A DNA stretch of 64,000 bases. Origin: a virus. Shown in pieces: positions 51,556 through 60,018 of this stretch (its first letter is position 1; every line of letters begins with the position of its first letter). Location of the stretch: the IMG/VR virus record IMGVR_UViG_3300044939_000165, positions 1 to 64,000 of that record, one strand, 5' to 3'. The translations under genes and the position numbers were made by a program. Below the pieces are notes generated by a model, which saw only the letters and a program-made list of their open reading frames with translations, was not told the origin of the DNA and searched no databases.

Positions 51556-52465
51556 GTCTATACCTGTGACCATACGCATCCGCCAACAAGGCTATGTCCG
51601 CATCACTGGGTACCAAGCTACGCAGTGGGCTGTCACGGTGCCGGTAAGTGATCCACCATCTGATCCACCAATCGCTACGGATCCGATATCATATGCACAG
51701 CTCTTCGTTGTGCGCAACGTTGGTGGATTTGACAGCTTTGAACGTATTGCGACTCTCGCCGACTTCGCCACATTGCCAGTTAGTGAGTTGAAGTACTTCG
51801 ATGTACGCGGTGCTGGTGGAGACTCCTTCTTTTTAGGAGCATTGCCTGGAGATACACTACGCATTACAACTTCACTTCCGCATTGGCTTCAAAATCAAGC
51901 GCCGTACACGGATCAAGACTTCATCATTGCACAAATTGAAAATCGTGTACAAGGAACTGCTGCAAGTTGTTTTACAGGGGCTCAGCTACAACTGCCTGGC
52001 TATACGTTCACTAACGATGATATTGGGCGGTGGATTTTACTGAGTGGTTTTGCGAACCCTGCAAACAACGGTTACGCTCAGATCCTTGGTTACACAGGGT
52101 CTACAGCGCGAGTTAACAAGACGTTTACTAACGACACTGGCGGTACATGGGCTTTCCCGTGGGTGCGTGTGCAGGAAAGCTTTGCTGGGTTAGAGCCCCG
52201 CTATTTTCCGACGCGAGAACGAGGTCTTTCGTGGGAACTACGGCGGGGCGGTGCTCTAATAGTGGCTGGAGGTGGCGGTGCGACGATGCGTGAGATCGAA
52301 GCACCATTAGTCCGTAGTGTGCGCAATACAACCGTTTCACCTACACTTGATGCAGCACTTGATTTGTTCAACGTTGTGCGCCACGAAGTTGCAAATCTTC
52401 AACGTGCTGCGACGCGAAACAATACTGCGTTCACCGTTTTGATTACTACTACTGTGGGGCCTTGA
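51554..52465 (+). CDS. Putative virion protein (303 aa)
   Basis: AAGGTAGAG precedes ATG 51554. Beta-rich; the middle (TNDDIGRWILLSGFANPANNG, read in parts, then TGGTWAFPW) recalls a module in the protein at 41638, including the DIG-x-x-I and NNG-x-x-x-I pattern. No assigned function. It starts the second rightward block, which ends in the terminase and methyltransferase genes. Confidence 0.55.
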   Translation: MSIPVTIRIRQQGYVRITGYQATQWAVTVPVSDPPSDPPIATDPISYAQLFVVRNVGGFDSFERIATLADFATLPVSELKYFDVRGAGGDSFFLGALPGDTLRITTSLPHWLQNQAPYTDQDFIIAQIENRVQGTAASCFTGAQLQLPGYTFTNDDIGRWILLSGFANPANNGYAQILGYTGSTARVNKTFTNDTGGTWAFPWVRVQESFAGLEPRYFPTRERGLSWELRRGGALIVAGGGGATMREIEAPLVRSVRNTTVSPTLDAALDLFNVVRHEVANLQRAATRNNTAFTVLITTTVGP

Positions 52466-52467
52466 AG

Positions 52468-52860
52468 ATGTCTTGGATTGTTGTCACTCAAAAAGAGATT
52501 GTAGTGCCGCGTATTCCACCTGAAGTTACGACCTATATAGTGACAACGACGATTGATCAAGCAAGTGTTATCCCACGTGAATTATTTGTTTTTGCAACTG
52601 ATACTGACGAATTTAGTAACGTTGCTCTCGTACGCGACATTGAAAGTTGGCCTGCCACTAAAGAAGAAGCTATTGCACGATATCTTGATTTTTATCGGAA
52701 GGCAGAGGTTACGCGTGAATTTACGATTAAAGAAAAGGCCGCTGCATTTGCTACCGATGTGAGGCGACGTTTAAAAGCCGTTAACCGTGATTATGCAGGT
52801 GAAACTGGTGTGTTATTCGGTGGACAACATACTTTTGTATACTCTACAGAAAGCCGATGA
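52468..52860 (+). CDS. Hypothetical protein, paralogous to next gene's N terminus (130 aa)
   Basis: ATG 52468 is preferred over TTG 52462. VTTTIDQASVIPRELFVFAT (about 27-46) parallels ITTIVVDKGDLPFKDLFVLS in the next gene, suggesting tandem duplication. The C terminus is helical and basic. ATGA overlap with the next gene. Confidence 0.55.
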   Translation: MSWIVVTQKEIVVPRIPPEVTTYIVTTTIDQASVIPRELFVFATDTDEFSNVALVRDIESWPATKEEAIARYLDFYRKAEVTREFTIKEKAAAFATDVRRRLKAVNRDYAGETGVLFGGQHTFVYSTESR

Positions 52861-53864
52861 GCACTATTCCACAAGTTGTACAACAACGGCGTCCGATCAC
52901 TCTAGTTGACGGTACACAAAAATTTGAAATCACAACGATTGTTGTTGATAAAGGAGATTTGCCTTTCAAAGATTTATTTGTCTTATCGATCTCCGACGCC
53001 AATGATCCAAAAGATGATGTGCTCGCGCGTGTTGCAACTCCATATGACATACGGCAGACTGATCCTAATTCACCAAAATATGTAAAAGTCAAAGCTAATG
53101 ATTTAATTGTGATTCCACCCGATACGTTCGCGCGAGTTGCTAATATCGATGAACTTACGGGTTTATTTCGCGACCGCACCGCTGCTGTGCGTAACGGTCG
53201 CACTGAATATCTTTCGTCAGTTATGACAGTCGTTTACGATACGCTTACAACGGCTGACGCAGCGTACAAGCAAATTCTGGCTCGGCTTTCAGCGCTAGTT
53301 GAAGACTGGCGTGCAGTCTTTACGCCGTTTGCCACTAATCCGACGCAATCTTACGACTTGCCTGTACCTGGTGTTTCTGTTGAAGATGAGCGCAAAAGAG
53401 CATACATCGCTGCGCGCAACGCACGTATTAAAGCTGAAGCAGACCGTGATGCAGCACAAGCCGCTGCAAACGCGTGTGAATCTGCTTGTGCAACAGACAA
53501 AGCAATTTACGATTTTTTAGTTGCTGACGTAGCGTTTCTCGAAGCTGCGCGCACAATCGTTGTTAATCTTCAGGATACGAGCATTCCGCCTGGTACACCA
53601 CTTACGACTAATGTAAAAGATTTTGTACTCCAACAAGGAGCATTTGCTGGCGACAATCGTTCATACCAAGCACTGCTTACTGCCAAAAAAGCCGCGCGCG
53701 ATGAGTATGCAGCAAAAATCGCAGCATGCAGCGCTAACTGCGAACGCCTTGCAGCGGCTGTACTTGAAGCACAACGCATCGTTGATAACGCACGCGCTGC
53801 TGAGCGTGATGCGCTTTCTCGTGTTTATGAGGTCTGTCCCACATTCGATCCTAACAGCGTATGA
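52857..53864 (+). CDS. Hypothetical protein with twin CX3C helical hairpin (335 aa)
   Basis: The N terminus is related to the previous gene. Residues about 175-320 are long Ala-rich helices carrying CESAC (207-211) and CSANC (291-295). Two CX3C motifs on antiparallel helices are the pattern of disulfide-stapled helical hairpins (CHCH-like); in a cytoplasmic phage protein this would be unusual and suggests oxidation in the virion, or metal binding. Function unknown; virion role inferred from position. TTTACGCCGT at 53319. Confidence 0.6.
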   Translation: MSTIPQVVQQRRPITLVDGTQKFEITTIVVDKGDLPFKDLFVLSISDANDPKDDVLARVATPYDIRQTDPNSPKYVKVKANDLIVIPPDTFARVANIDELTGLFRDRTAAVRNGRTEYLSSVMTVVYDTLTTADAAYKQILARLSALVEDWRAVFTPFATNPTQSYDLPVPGVSVEDERKRAYIAARNARIKAEADRDAAQAAANACESACATDKAIYDFLVADVAFLEAARTIVVNLQDTSIPPGTPLTTNVKDFVLQQGAFAGDNRSYQALLTAKKAARDEYAAKIAACSANCERLAAAVLEAQRIVDNARAAERDALSRVYEVCPTFDPNSV

Positions 53865-54922
53865 TTGAGGGCGTCATGTGCGACCTGTACAACGATCCCG
53901 GCCATAGTTTGCTTTCTTATCTGCTTGATCGCCACCCAGGTGCGGTAGCATTTGTTAAGGGCGCAGAATTTGAAGATAGACGCGACCAAATACCAGCTAC
54001 AGCATTTGCGTGGCCTGAACGCGAAATGTTTCCGGTGCACACTCCAGCACATGCGGTGGTTTCATACCTGTACGCCAAACATGGCGCAGCGCAGACAAAG
54101 GTTGCGGCGTCAGGACGCATTGTGCCCCTCGTACCGTCGACTGTTGTAGCAGCGATTGAAGAGGCGCTCGATGCTTACGGTATTAAACGTTCAAAGCTTG
54201 CTGCCGTTCAAGAGAAGGTAGCTGAACTTCGTGAAGAGGATTGTCTATTTCCAGAGACTAAGTCTTATCCTGTGCGCGACGCTAATGAAATTAAGATTGC
54301 TGAAGAACGTTTGTTGGAGCAAATCCGTAAGCTACGTCCTGAAACACGTGCCGCTGCATTCAGTAAGCTTGCAGCAGCAGCTGATGCGCACGGAGTAGAA
54401 CTACGTACCGAGTCGTATCGCTGGGCAGGCCGAGCTTCAACGGATCCGTACGCACTAGCTTCGACATTGGAAGTTCGTGCGATGCTTGCTAATGATGAGG
54501 AAGTGAAATCTGGTTATAGCAAGTTAGCTGAAGCTGTGATCACTGATCGGCATGGGCTGCGTAATTATGAAACGCGAGTGAAAATTGCAGCAGCAATCAA
54601 TGAGCTCGATGAACTCGCTGGGCTCGCTAAATACTACGATCGCAAAATCCCTGATCCAATAGCGACTGTTTTTAACGCTGAGAAAGTTGCTGACGATGCG
54701 ATCGATCTTGGTGGTGTATTTGTTCGTCCGATTCATTTGGAGCGTTTGCCCTTGACATTCTATTCCGATGCACTTGGTTCAGACGTGATCCGTGAAATTG
54801 CTCCAAATGGGCAACTAGATATTCAAAAAGTAGTAGAGATTGTCAACACGTTACCAGCTGACATGAAAGCAGATTTTGCTAGGCAGCTTCGCGCAGCAGG
54901 TGTACCTGTTACTCAAGGCTGA
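53861..54922 (+). CDS. Virion-associated protein of unknown function (353 aa)
   Basis: Recognisable stretches are MFPVHTPAHAVVSYLY (about 55-70), reminiscent of proteins seen in other large phages, and DCLFPETKSYPVRDANEIK (about 125-145). The rest is helical. Two starts are possible: ATG 53861 (ATGA overlap) or ATG 53876 with GAGG just upstream. A scaffold, prohead or portal-linked role is possible but not shown. Confidence 0.5.
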   Translation: MIEGVMCDLYNDPGHSLLSYLLDRHPGAVAFVKGAEFEDRRDQIPATAFAWPEREMFPVHTPAHAVVSYLYAKHGAAQTKVAASGRIVPLVPSTVVAAIEEALDAYGIKRSKLAAVQEKVAELREEDCLFPETKSYPVRDANEIKIAEERLLEQIRKLRPETRAAAFSKLAAAADAHGVELRTESYRWAGRASTDPYALASTLEVRAMLANDEEVKSGYSKLAEAVITDRHGLRNYETRVKIAAAINELDELAGLAKYYDRKIPDPIATVFNAEKVADDAIDLGGVFVRPIHLERLPLTFYSDALGSDVIREIAPNGQLDIQKVVEIVNTLPADMKADFARQLRAAGVPVTQG

Positions 54923-54924
54923 AA

Positions 54925-55608
54925 ATGTCACATGCGATAGAGTTGCTCCGGAATCCTGAAGTTGAGCTGAGTGTAGCATGGCAAGCTGCAATGCATGCAC
55001 TTGGCACTACGATTGGAGTTTGGGAACCAGATACTATTCGCATTGAACTAGAACGGCACAAAGTACCTGCGACTGACTCGTTGATGGCGAAGCTATTAGC
55101 TGCGCAGACTATTGTGACGGGGTCTGTTTGGACTTACGACCATGATGTGTTTTTTTCTATGGCGTTGGCTTGCGACGGGATCCCAGCTGCTGCTAACGCA
55201 ATTCCTCATCCGACACCTGAGCAACTTTGCTGGGCTGTTTTGGAGATTGAGCGATTAACGGGTGAGCGTATCACTGAGGATCACGGCTTTGATCCAGATA
55301 CAATCGATCCTGCTGTTGCCGCTGTGCTACATGATGAAGGTATGGTATTGGCGCCGGATCCGTTGAGCTTTGCTCAAGATGTGCTTGATAAATTTACAAA
55401 ACTTGACTGGGACTTCGTAAATCGCGTCGAGCAAGTGTGGCTTGAAAAGAAAAAGCTGCCTTACGAGGCTTTACAGCGTATACTACGTGAAGAGCCGACT
55501 ACAGCGCTCGACGTACAAATTCATCATTTGGCCATGTGCCGTGTACATTGCGACGAGCGTACGGAACGGCGTGTGCGTCAAAATGCAATCTTACAATACT
55601 CCGTCTAA
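54925..55608 (+). CDS. Hypothetical protein before large terminase (227 aa)
   Basis: Helical, acidic protein with TIGVWEPDTIRIELERHKVP (about 29-48). It immediately precedes TerL and overlaps its start by 26 bp, so it is the best position-based candidate for a small terminase or packaging adaptor, but no terminase-small HTH is recognised. C terminus is basic. Confidence 0.5.
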   Translation: MSHAIELLRNPEVELSVAWQAAMHALGTTIGVWEPDTIRIELERHKVPATDSLMAKLLAAQTIVTGSVWTYDHDVFFSMALACDGIPAAANAIPHPTPEQLCWAVLEIERLTGERITEDHGFDPDTIDPAVAAVLHDEGMVLAPDPLSFAQDVLDKFTKLDWDFVNRVEQVWLEKKKLPYEALQRILREEPTTALDVQIHHLAMCRVHCDERTERRVRQNAILQYSV

Positions 55609-57316
55609 TCAGCCGAAGCGTTGTATTGAAGGGACACGTTCATACTTTGCCGAACGTCTCCTAATGTGGGAGGGGAAACCATTTAGCCTGGAAGACTACC
55701 CAATGTTCCGGGCGATCTATGATGAGTCCCCTCAAAAAATGCTACTCAAAACTTGCCGGCAAGTCGGCAAGAGCATGACGCTCGCGACATTTGCAATTAG
55801 TGAGTGCGTTGTGATTCCGCACTTTAAAACATTTTTTATTGCGCCGACTAAAGAACAAACTCAAATTTTTTCAGTTTCTCGTGTCGGCAAATTAATGCAG
55901 TTTTCGCCGCTTATTCGTGACATATTTGTCAATGAGGAAACCACAAATCGTGTGTTAGCGCGTTACTTTGCGCATGGGTCACAAATTGAATTTAGCTATG
56001 CCTCTGACGATGCTGATCGTTGTCGTGGCCGTTCTTGTGATCGTCTGATGCTAGACGAAGTACAAGATATGCTGCTTGATGTTGTTCGCCCCGTTATCAA
56101 AGAATGTCTTGCGATGTCAAAAAAGGGGGGCTACCTCGTCCTTTGCGGTACACCGAAAACGATGGAGAACGGCATTGAGCAGATGTTCCAAGAATCAACG
56201 CAAACTGAGTGGGCGATTAAATGCGACAGTTGCGGCAGATACTCCATTTTGTTGAGTGAAACTCAGTGCGGTAAGCGGGGCCCAATCTGCACGAAGTGTA
56301 AATCATATTTGAATCCTCGTAATGGTGTTTGGGTTGATATGAATCCACAGCCACCAGATGAGGATGGGCACATTCGTCAAACCAAAGGTTACCACATATC
56401 ACGGCCAATGATGCCTCAGTTTGTGCCTGCGGCATGGCCCATAGGACCATTGCGTGATGCAGCGCTTGAAAAATGGAAAACTGATGTCTTATACAATCTC
56501 GAAGGACCTGAAGCTTACCCAATCTCAGTTTTTAGGAATGAGGTTATGGGGGTAAGTGACTCTCAAGGTCGTCGACTTGTTACTAAAGAAGTACTTCAAG
56601 CTGCGTGCGATGGTCCGCTAATTAGTCGAACGCCGACACGCGATAATCTCACAGGAGTTACTAAGATTGCTGCGGGTATTGATTGGTCTGGCGGCGGTAT
56701 GGCAACAAAGTCGGGACCTGAAGGCGCAGTTACAATCAAATCCCGCACAGTGCTCACAATCATCGGTAAGCTTGGTCTTGGCCGTACACGTTTACTTTAC
56801 TACAAGATTTTTCCAGGCACATCGCCACTTCAAGAATTTGAAGAGATCTTTGATACCTTGATGCTCTACGATAAGGTTACTCACTACCGTATGTTTATCG
56901 GTGGCGATGCGGGTGAAGGTAATATGTCGATGGACATGTTACGCAATAAAATCCAAAACCCGCAGCGTGTAATAAAGTTTCGCTACTCAGGTACGGCAGC
57001 AACGTATCTATCGTGGAATAACAAAGGTAAGTTTGTAACGGTAAACCGTACAGTTTCTATTGACTCTCTTATGACAGCTCTCCTTCGCAAGGAGTTTCAA
57101 TTTCCGCGTGAGTCTGACACGATCATGGAACAGCCCTTCAAGGACATCCTCGCGGAGTATGAAGAAGTGATCGGGCAAACGGGAGCAACGCGTAAGGTTT
57201 GGCGCCACGCACCGAATCAACCCGATGACTTCTTGCACTCACTGAACTTTGCACGTATGGCTCTACAAATTGGTAATCAAGAGGTGAATTTGACGTCATC
57301 TATTGACGATGACTAA
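55583..57316 (+). CDS. Terminase large subunit (577 aa)
   Basis: The packaging motor and nuclease. The ATPase has Walker A CRQVGKS (58-64), Walker B LMLDE (155-159) and motif III LCGTP. A four-Cys zinc site (CDSC 214-217, CTKC 236-239) sits between ATPase and nuclease. The RNase H-type nuclease shows GIDWSGGG (366-372) and later GGDAGEG and PDDFLHSLNFA. Start at ATG 55583 lies within the previous gene without a ribosome site, so translation is probably coupled; the frame is open further upstream. Confidence 0.9.
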   Translation: MQSYNTPSNQPKRCIEGTRSYFAERLLMWEGKPFSLEDYPMFRAIYDESPQKMLLKTCRQVGKSMTLATFAISECVVIPHFKTFFIAPTKEQTQIFSVSRVGKLMQFSPLIRDIFVNEETTNRVLARYFAHGSQIEFSYASDDADRCRGRSCDRLMLDEVQDMLLDVVRPVIKECLAMSKKGGYLVLCGTPKTMENGIEQMFQESTQTEWAIKCDSCGRYSILLSETQCGKRGPICTKCKSYLNPRNGVWVDMNPQPPDEDGHIRQTKGYHISRPMMPQFVPAAWPIGPLRDAALEKWKTDVLYNLEGPEAYPISVFRNEVMGVSDSQGRRLVTKEVLQAACDGPLISRTPTRDNLTGVTKIAAGIDWSGGGMATKSGPEGAVTIKSRTVLTIIGKLGLGRTRLLYYKIFPGTSPLQEFEEIFDTLMLYDKVTHYRMFIGGDAGEGNMSMDMLRNKIQNPQRVIKFRYSGTAATYLSWNNKGKFVTVNRTVSIDSLMTALLRKEFQFPRESDTIMEQPFKDILAEYEEVIGQTGATRKVWRHAPNQPDDFLHSLNFARMALQIGNQEVNLTSSIDDD

Positions 57317-57355
57317 GAAGGTGTTTGAATAAGAACCTGTACAAGGTTCTCTAGC

Positions 57356-58264
57356 ATGAACACCACACGGTTTACTAACGGAACACGCACAACTGGAAGC
57401 ATTCACTTCGCTGAGAATCTTGAGTTTATTCGAACACTACCGTCAGCCTCTGTAGATCTCATTTACATCGATCCCCCATTTAATACAGGGAAGATCCAGC
57501 AACGAACGCAACTTAAGACAGTAAGCTCCGTTGAAGGTGATCGCACAGGATTTCAAGGTCGTCGCTATAAGAGCATCGTTGTCGGCACAAAATGCTTCAG
57601 CGACATCTTCGACGACTATCTAGCCTTCTTAGAGCCACGACTTGTTGAAGCGCATCGCGTTCTAGCCCCTCATGGATGTCTCTATTTCCATATAGATTAC
57701 CGTGAAGTTCATTATTGCAAAATACTACTAGACGGTATTTTTGGACGTAATTCGTTTCTTAACGAAATTATTTGGGCGTACGATTATGGCGGTCGGCCAA
57801 AAAACAAATGGCCTCCAAAACACGATAATATTTTGCTCTACGCTAAGGATCCATCCAACTATATTTTCAATGTCGATGAAATTGAGCGTATCCCGTATAT
57901 GACTCCAGGACTTGTTGGACCGGAAAAGGCTGCGCGCGGAAAGCTCCCAACCGATACGTGGTGGCATACGATTGTTCCAACGAACGGTTCAGAAAAAACG
58001 GGCTATCCAACGCAAAAACCTCTCGGTATTCTTCGTCGAATAATTCAAGCATCAACACGACCAGACGCCTTAGTACTAGACTTTTTTGCTGGAAGTGGGA
58101 CTACAGGCGTTGCGGCACTTGAACTGGGTCGCCGATTTATTCTTGTCGACAATAATTTAGATGCTTTAGTAGTAATGGCTAAGCGGTTTGAAAATGTTGA
58201 AGGTATTGAGTGGGTAGGATTTAATCCTGAACCATACCAAAAAAACAAAAAGGAGCATAAATAA
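57356..58264 (+). CDS. DNA methyltransferase, beta-type N4/N6 (302 aa)
   Basis: Adenine-N6 or cytosine-N4 methyltransferase. Motif IV DPPF (39-42) comes before motif I FAGSGTT (about 242-248), the beta-class order, with the target-recognition region between. It has no restriction partner in the window, so it is an orphan methylase that may protect phage DNA from host restriction or mark replication/packaging sites. Target sequence cannot be read from the protein. Confidence 0.88.
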   Translation: MNTTRFTNGTRTTGSIHFAENLEFIRTLPSASVDLIYIDPPFNTGKIQQRTQLKTVSSVEGDRTGFQGRRYKSIVVGTKCFSDIFDDYLAFLEPRLVEAHRVLAPHGCLYFHIDYREVHYCKILLDGIFGRNSFLNEIIWAYDYGGRPKNKWPPKHDNILLYAKDPSNYIFNVDEIERIPYMTPGLVGPEKAARGKLPTDTWWHTIVPTNGSEKTGYPTQKPLGILRRIIQASTRPDALVLDFFAGSGTTGVAALELGRRFILVDNNLDALVVMAKRFENVEGIEWVGFNPEPYQKNKKEHK

Positions 58265-58280
58265 TCAAAGCCAAAAAAAA

Positions 58281-58334
58281 CGCCCCGTTTACTCCGTAAA
58301 CCTTCTAATTTTACGAAGCGTAACTACGGGGCGT
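58281..58334. terminator. Long-stem hairpin between convergent genes
   Basis: ACGCCCCGT (from 58280) pairs with ACGGGGCGT, flanking a 36-nt region with a second internal hairpin. It overlaps the last codons of the leftward PcfJ-like gene (stop at 58324). Preceded by eight A on the + strand, giving T on the - strand. Confidence 0.75.
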
Positions 58335-59949
58335 CAGTTGTGTTTTCGCCGTGGCCGTATATCACGGCGAGAACTTGATCGAGAAGAGCTTGGCAGCTCT
58401 TCGAAGGCGCCGTGTTCCGACGCCCGTAATGTTGAGCAACGGTGTACGTACCGTTGCCCATAGGACGGAGTTCGACAGTACTCCGCGTACCGTCGTCTGA
58501 TCGCAACGCAAGGATTATTGATTCCTTGCGCTGCACGTACGGAGCATAGCCCCCCACACAATGCTCCATGTCTTTGCCCTCTTCTACGAGGGCGCGAGAG
58601 GTGCGCAACACGCGCACCCCTTTCGGGAGCTTCGCCTCCCACGGAGGCGCAGGGGCGAGCTCCCTGTTCTCCTCCGCGAGGGCGGCAAGACGTGCCGCCG
58701 TCACACGCGCAATTGCGCGCCGCATGACGGCATCCACACCTGTGCCACCCTCGCCGGTAAGGTCCTCAGGCGCTACCTCGCCGAGGTAATCGAGATAGCG
58801 CCCGTGGACAACTTCGCCGTGCGGCCCGCGAAATTCGCGGTACCGCACAAGCGCATTTTCCTGTTCCGGTCGCCGCGCAATTTTTAGGATCCAGCGCGCA
58901 ACCGGAACAGACCGTACAAGCCGTGCCGCGGGTCCTAACTGAGACTCGCGGAAGGCTTCATCGCTTTCCAAGAGCCAGCGTGGCAGCCGGCTCTCGGAAA
59001 TTCCCTCTTTGAGGGAGGCGACCGCCTCCCCCCGCGTAAGCCCTGGGCGAACGACTTCAGGTGCCTCGCCCAGGACGAGCCGCGCAATCGTGCGCGGCTC
59101 TAAGTACGGAGAGAAGGCAGGGCAAAGGGCCCCGCCTTTTGCGATGGCGTAGTTGCGCAAACGCGCAACAAAACGCACATCAAGATCAAAAACCTCGGCG
59201 AGCGCCCAGGCGATCGCCGGGCGGCGCTCAGGTGGCGCCGCCGAGATCTTTCTGTCCGCCTCAATCGCGGCATTAAGGTTAAGATGCCGCGTGCGGACAG
59301 TGGTGATGTGGTCCGGATCGGACACCTCCCGTGCCCGATCCTCCTGTCGGGCGCGATCTAGCGCGCCCTGGAGCGCGATTGCTCGCGGCACTGCCGCAAG
59401 CCGACCTAGCGCCGCAAGTGCTCTTGCGGCGACAAGGTATGTACCCGCGTGGGCCGCACGAAGAGCCCACGCGGCCTGGGAGGCACTAAGGCCTCCGACG
59501 TCTGGCAACGGTGCACCGGGGTGGCGCTTGTACCATAGAAGCAGCGCCACAAACCGACGCACCGACCCTGCTGAACGCCGCCAAGCGTTCAGCAGAACTC
59601 GCCCTGATGGGCCGTAATGGCCCATCGCGTCCCAGCCCCCACGCTTGGCGTGGGGGCCACCCTGCCGCTCCGCGTCGCGAGCGAGCGCAACAGCGGCGGC
59701 GGCCAATGCCCTCGCAGGCACCTCCCGCGGGGGCATAAAAGGCGGTATCCGCAGCTTATGCTGCGGCGCATACCGCCGAAAGATCGCGCGCCATCGCGCG
59801 ATCCGTTCACTCCGGTCAGTGACCGGAATGCCGCGGGGCTCAAGGCCCCGCCGTGCTCTTTCGGCGACGCATCGGAAGGCGCGCGCCGTTGGCGCGCACC
59901 CCCACTCGTCGGCCGCTTGCGAAATTATGTTCTTGGTTTCGACGTTCAT
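58324..59949 (-). CDS. PcfJ-like protein (541 aa), GC-rich
   Basis: The C-terminal 90 residues carry the PcfJ-type core: GKDMEHCVGGYAPYV (about 458-472), IILALRS, TVELRPMGNGTYTVAQHYG and RRNTAPS. PcfJ-type proteins occur on conjugative plasmids and phages; their function is unknown. The N-terminal 400 residues are Ala/Arg-rich helices. Base composition is much more GC-rich than every neighbour, with different codon choice, which suggests recent transfer. Good ribosome site (GGAG, 6 nt). Three domains of unknown boundaries are likely. Confidence 0.75.
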   Translation of the reverse strand: MNVETKNIISQAADEWGCAPTARAFRCVAERARRGLEPRGIPVTDRSERIARWRAIFRRYAPQHKLRIPPFMPPREVPARALAAAAVALARDAERQGGPHAKRGGWDAMGHYGPSGRVLLNAWRRSAGSVRRFVALLLWYKRHPGAPLPDVGGLSASQAAWALRAAHAGTYLVAARALAALGRLAAVPRAIALQGALDRARQEDRAREVSDPDHITTVRTRHLNLNAAIEADRKISAAPPERRPAIAWALAEVFDLDVRFVARLRNYAIAKGGALCPAFSPYLEPRTIARLVLGEAPEVVRPGLTRGEAVASLKEGISESRLPRWLLESDEAFRESQLGPAARLVRSVPVARWILKIARRPEQENALVRYREFRGPHGEVVHGRYLDYLGEVAPEDLTGEGGTGVDAVMRRAIARVTAARLAALAEENRELAPAPPWEAKLPKGVRVLRTSRALVEEGKDMEHCVGGYAPYVQRKESIILALRSDDGTRSTVELRPMGNGTYTVAQHYGRRNTAPSKSCQALLDQVLAVIYGHGENTTDAP

Positions 59950-60018
59950 GTCGTCTCCACGTACTTATACCGTGGAGTATCTGTTTTTTATTTGTTCATA
60001 TAGATGAGTCTACATTTT

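Noticed and set aside
58518-59738. Several long rightward ORFs opposite the PcfJ-like gene
   Set aside because: They are antisense artefacts of GC-rich coding DNA with few stop codons; the leftward frame has the family motif and a ribosome site.
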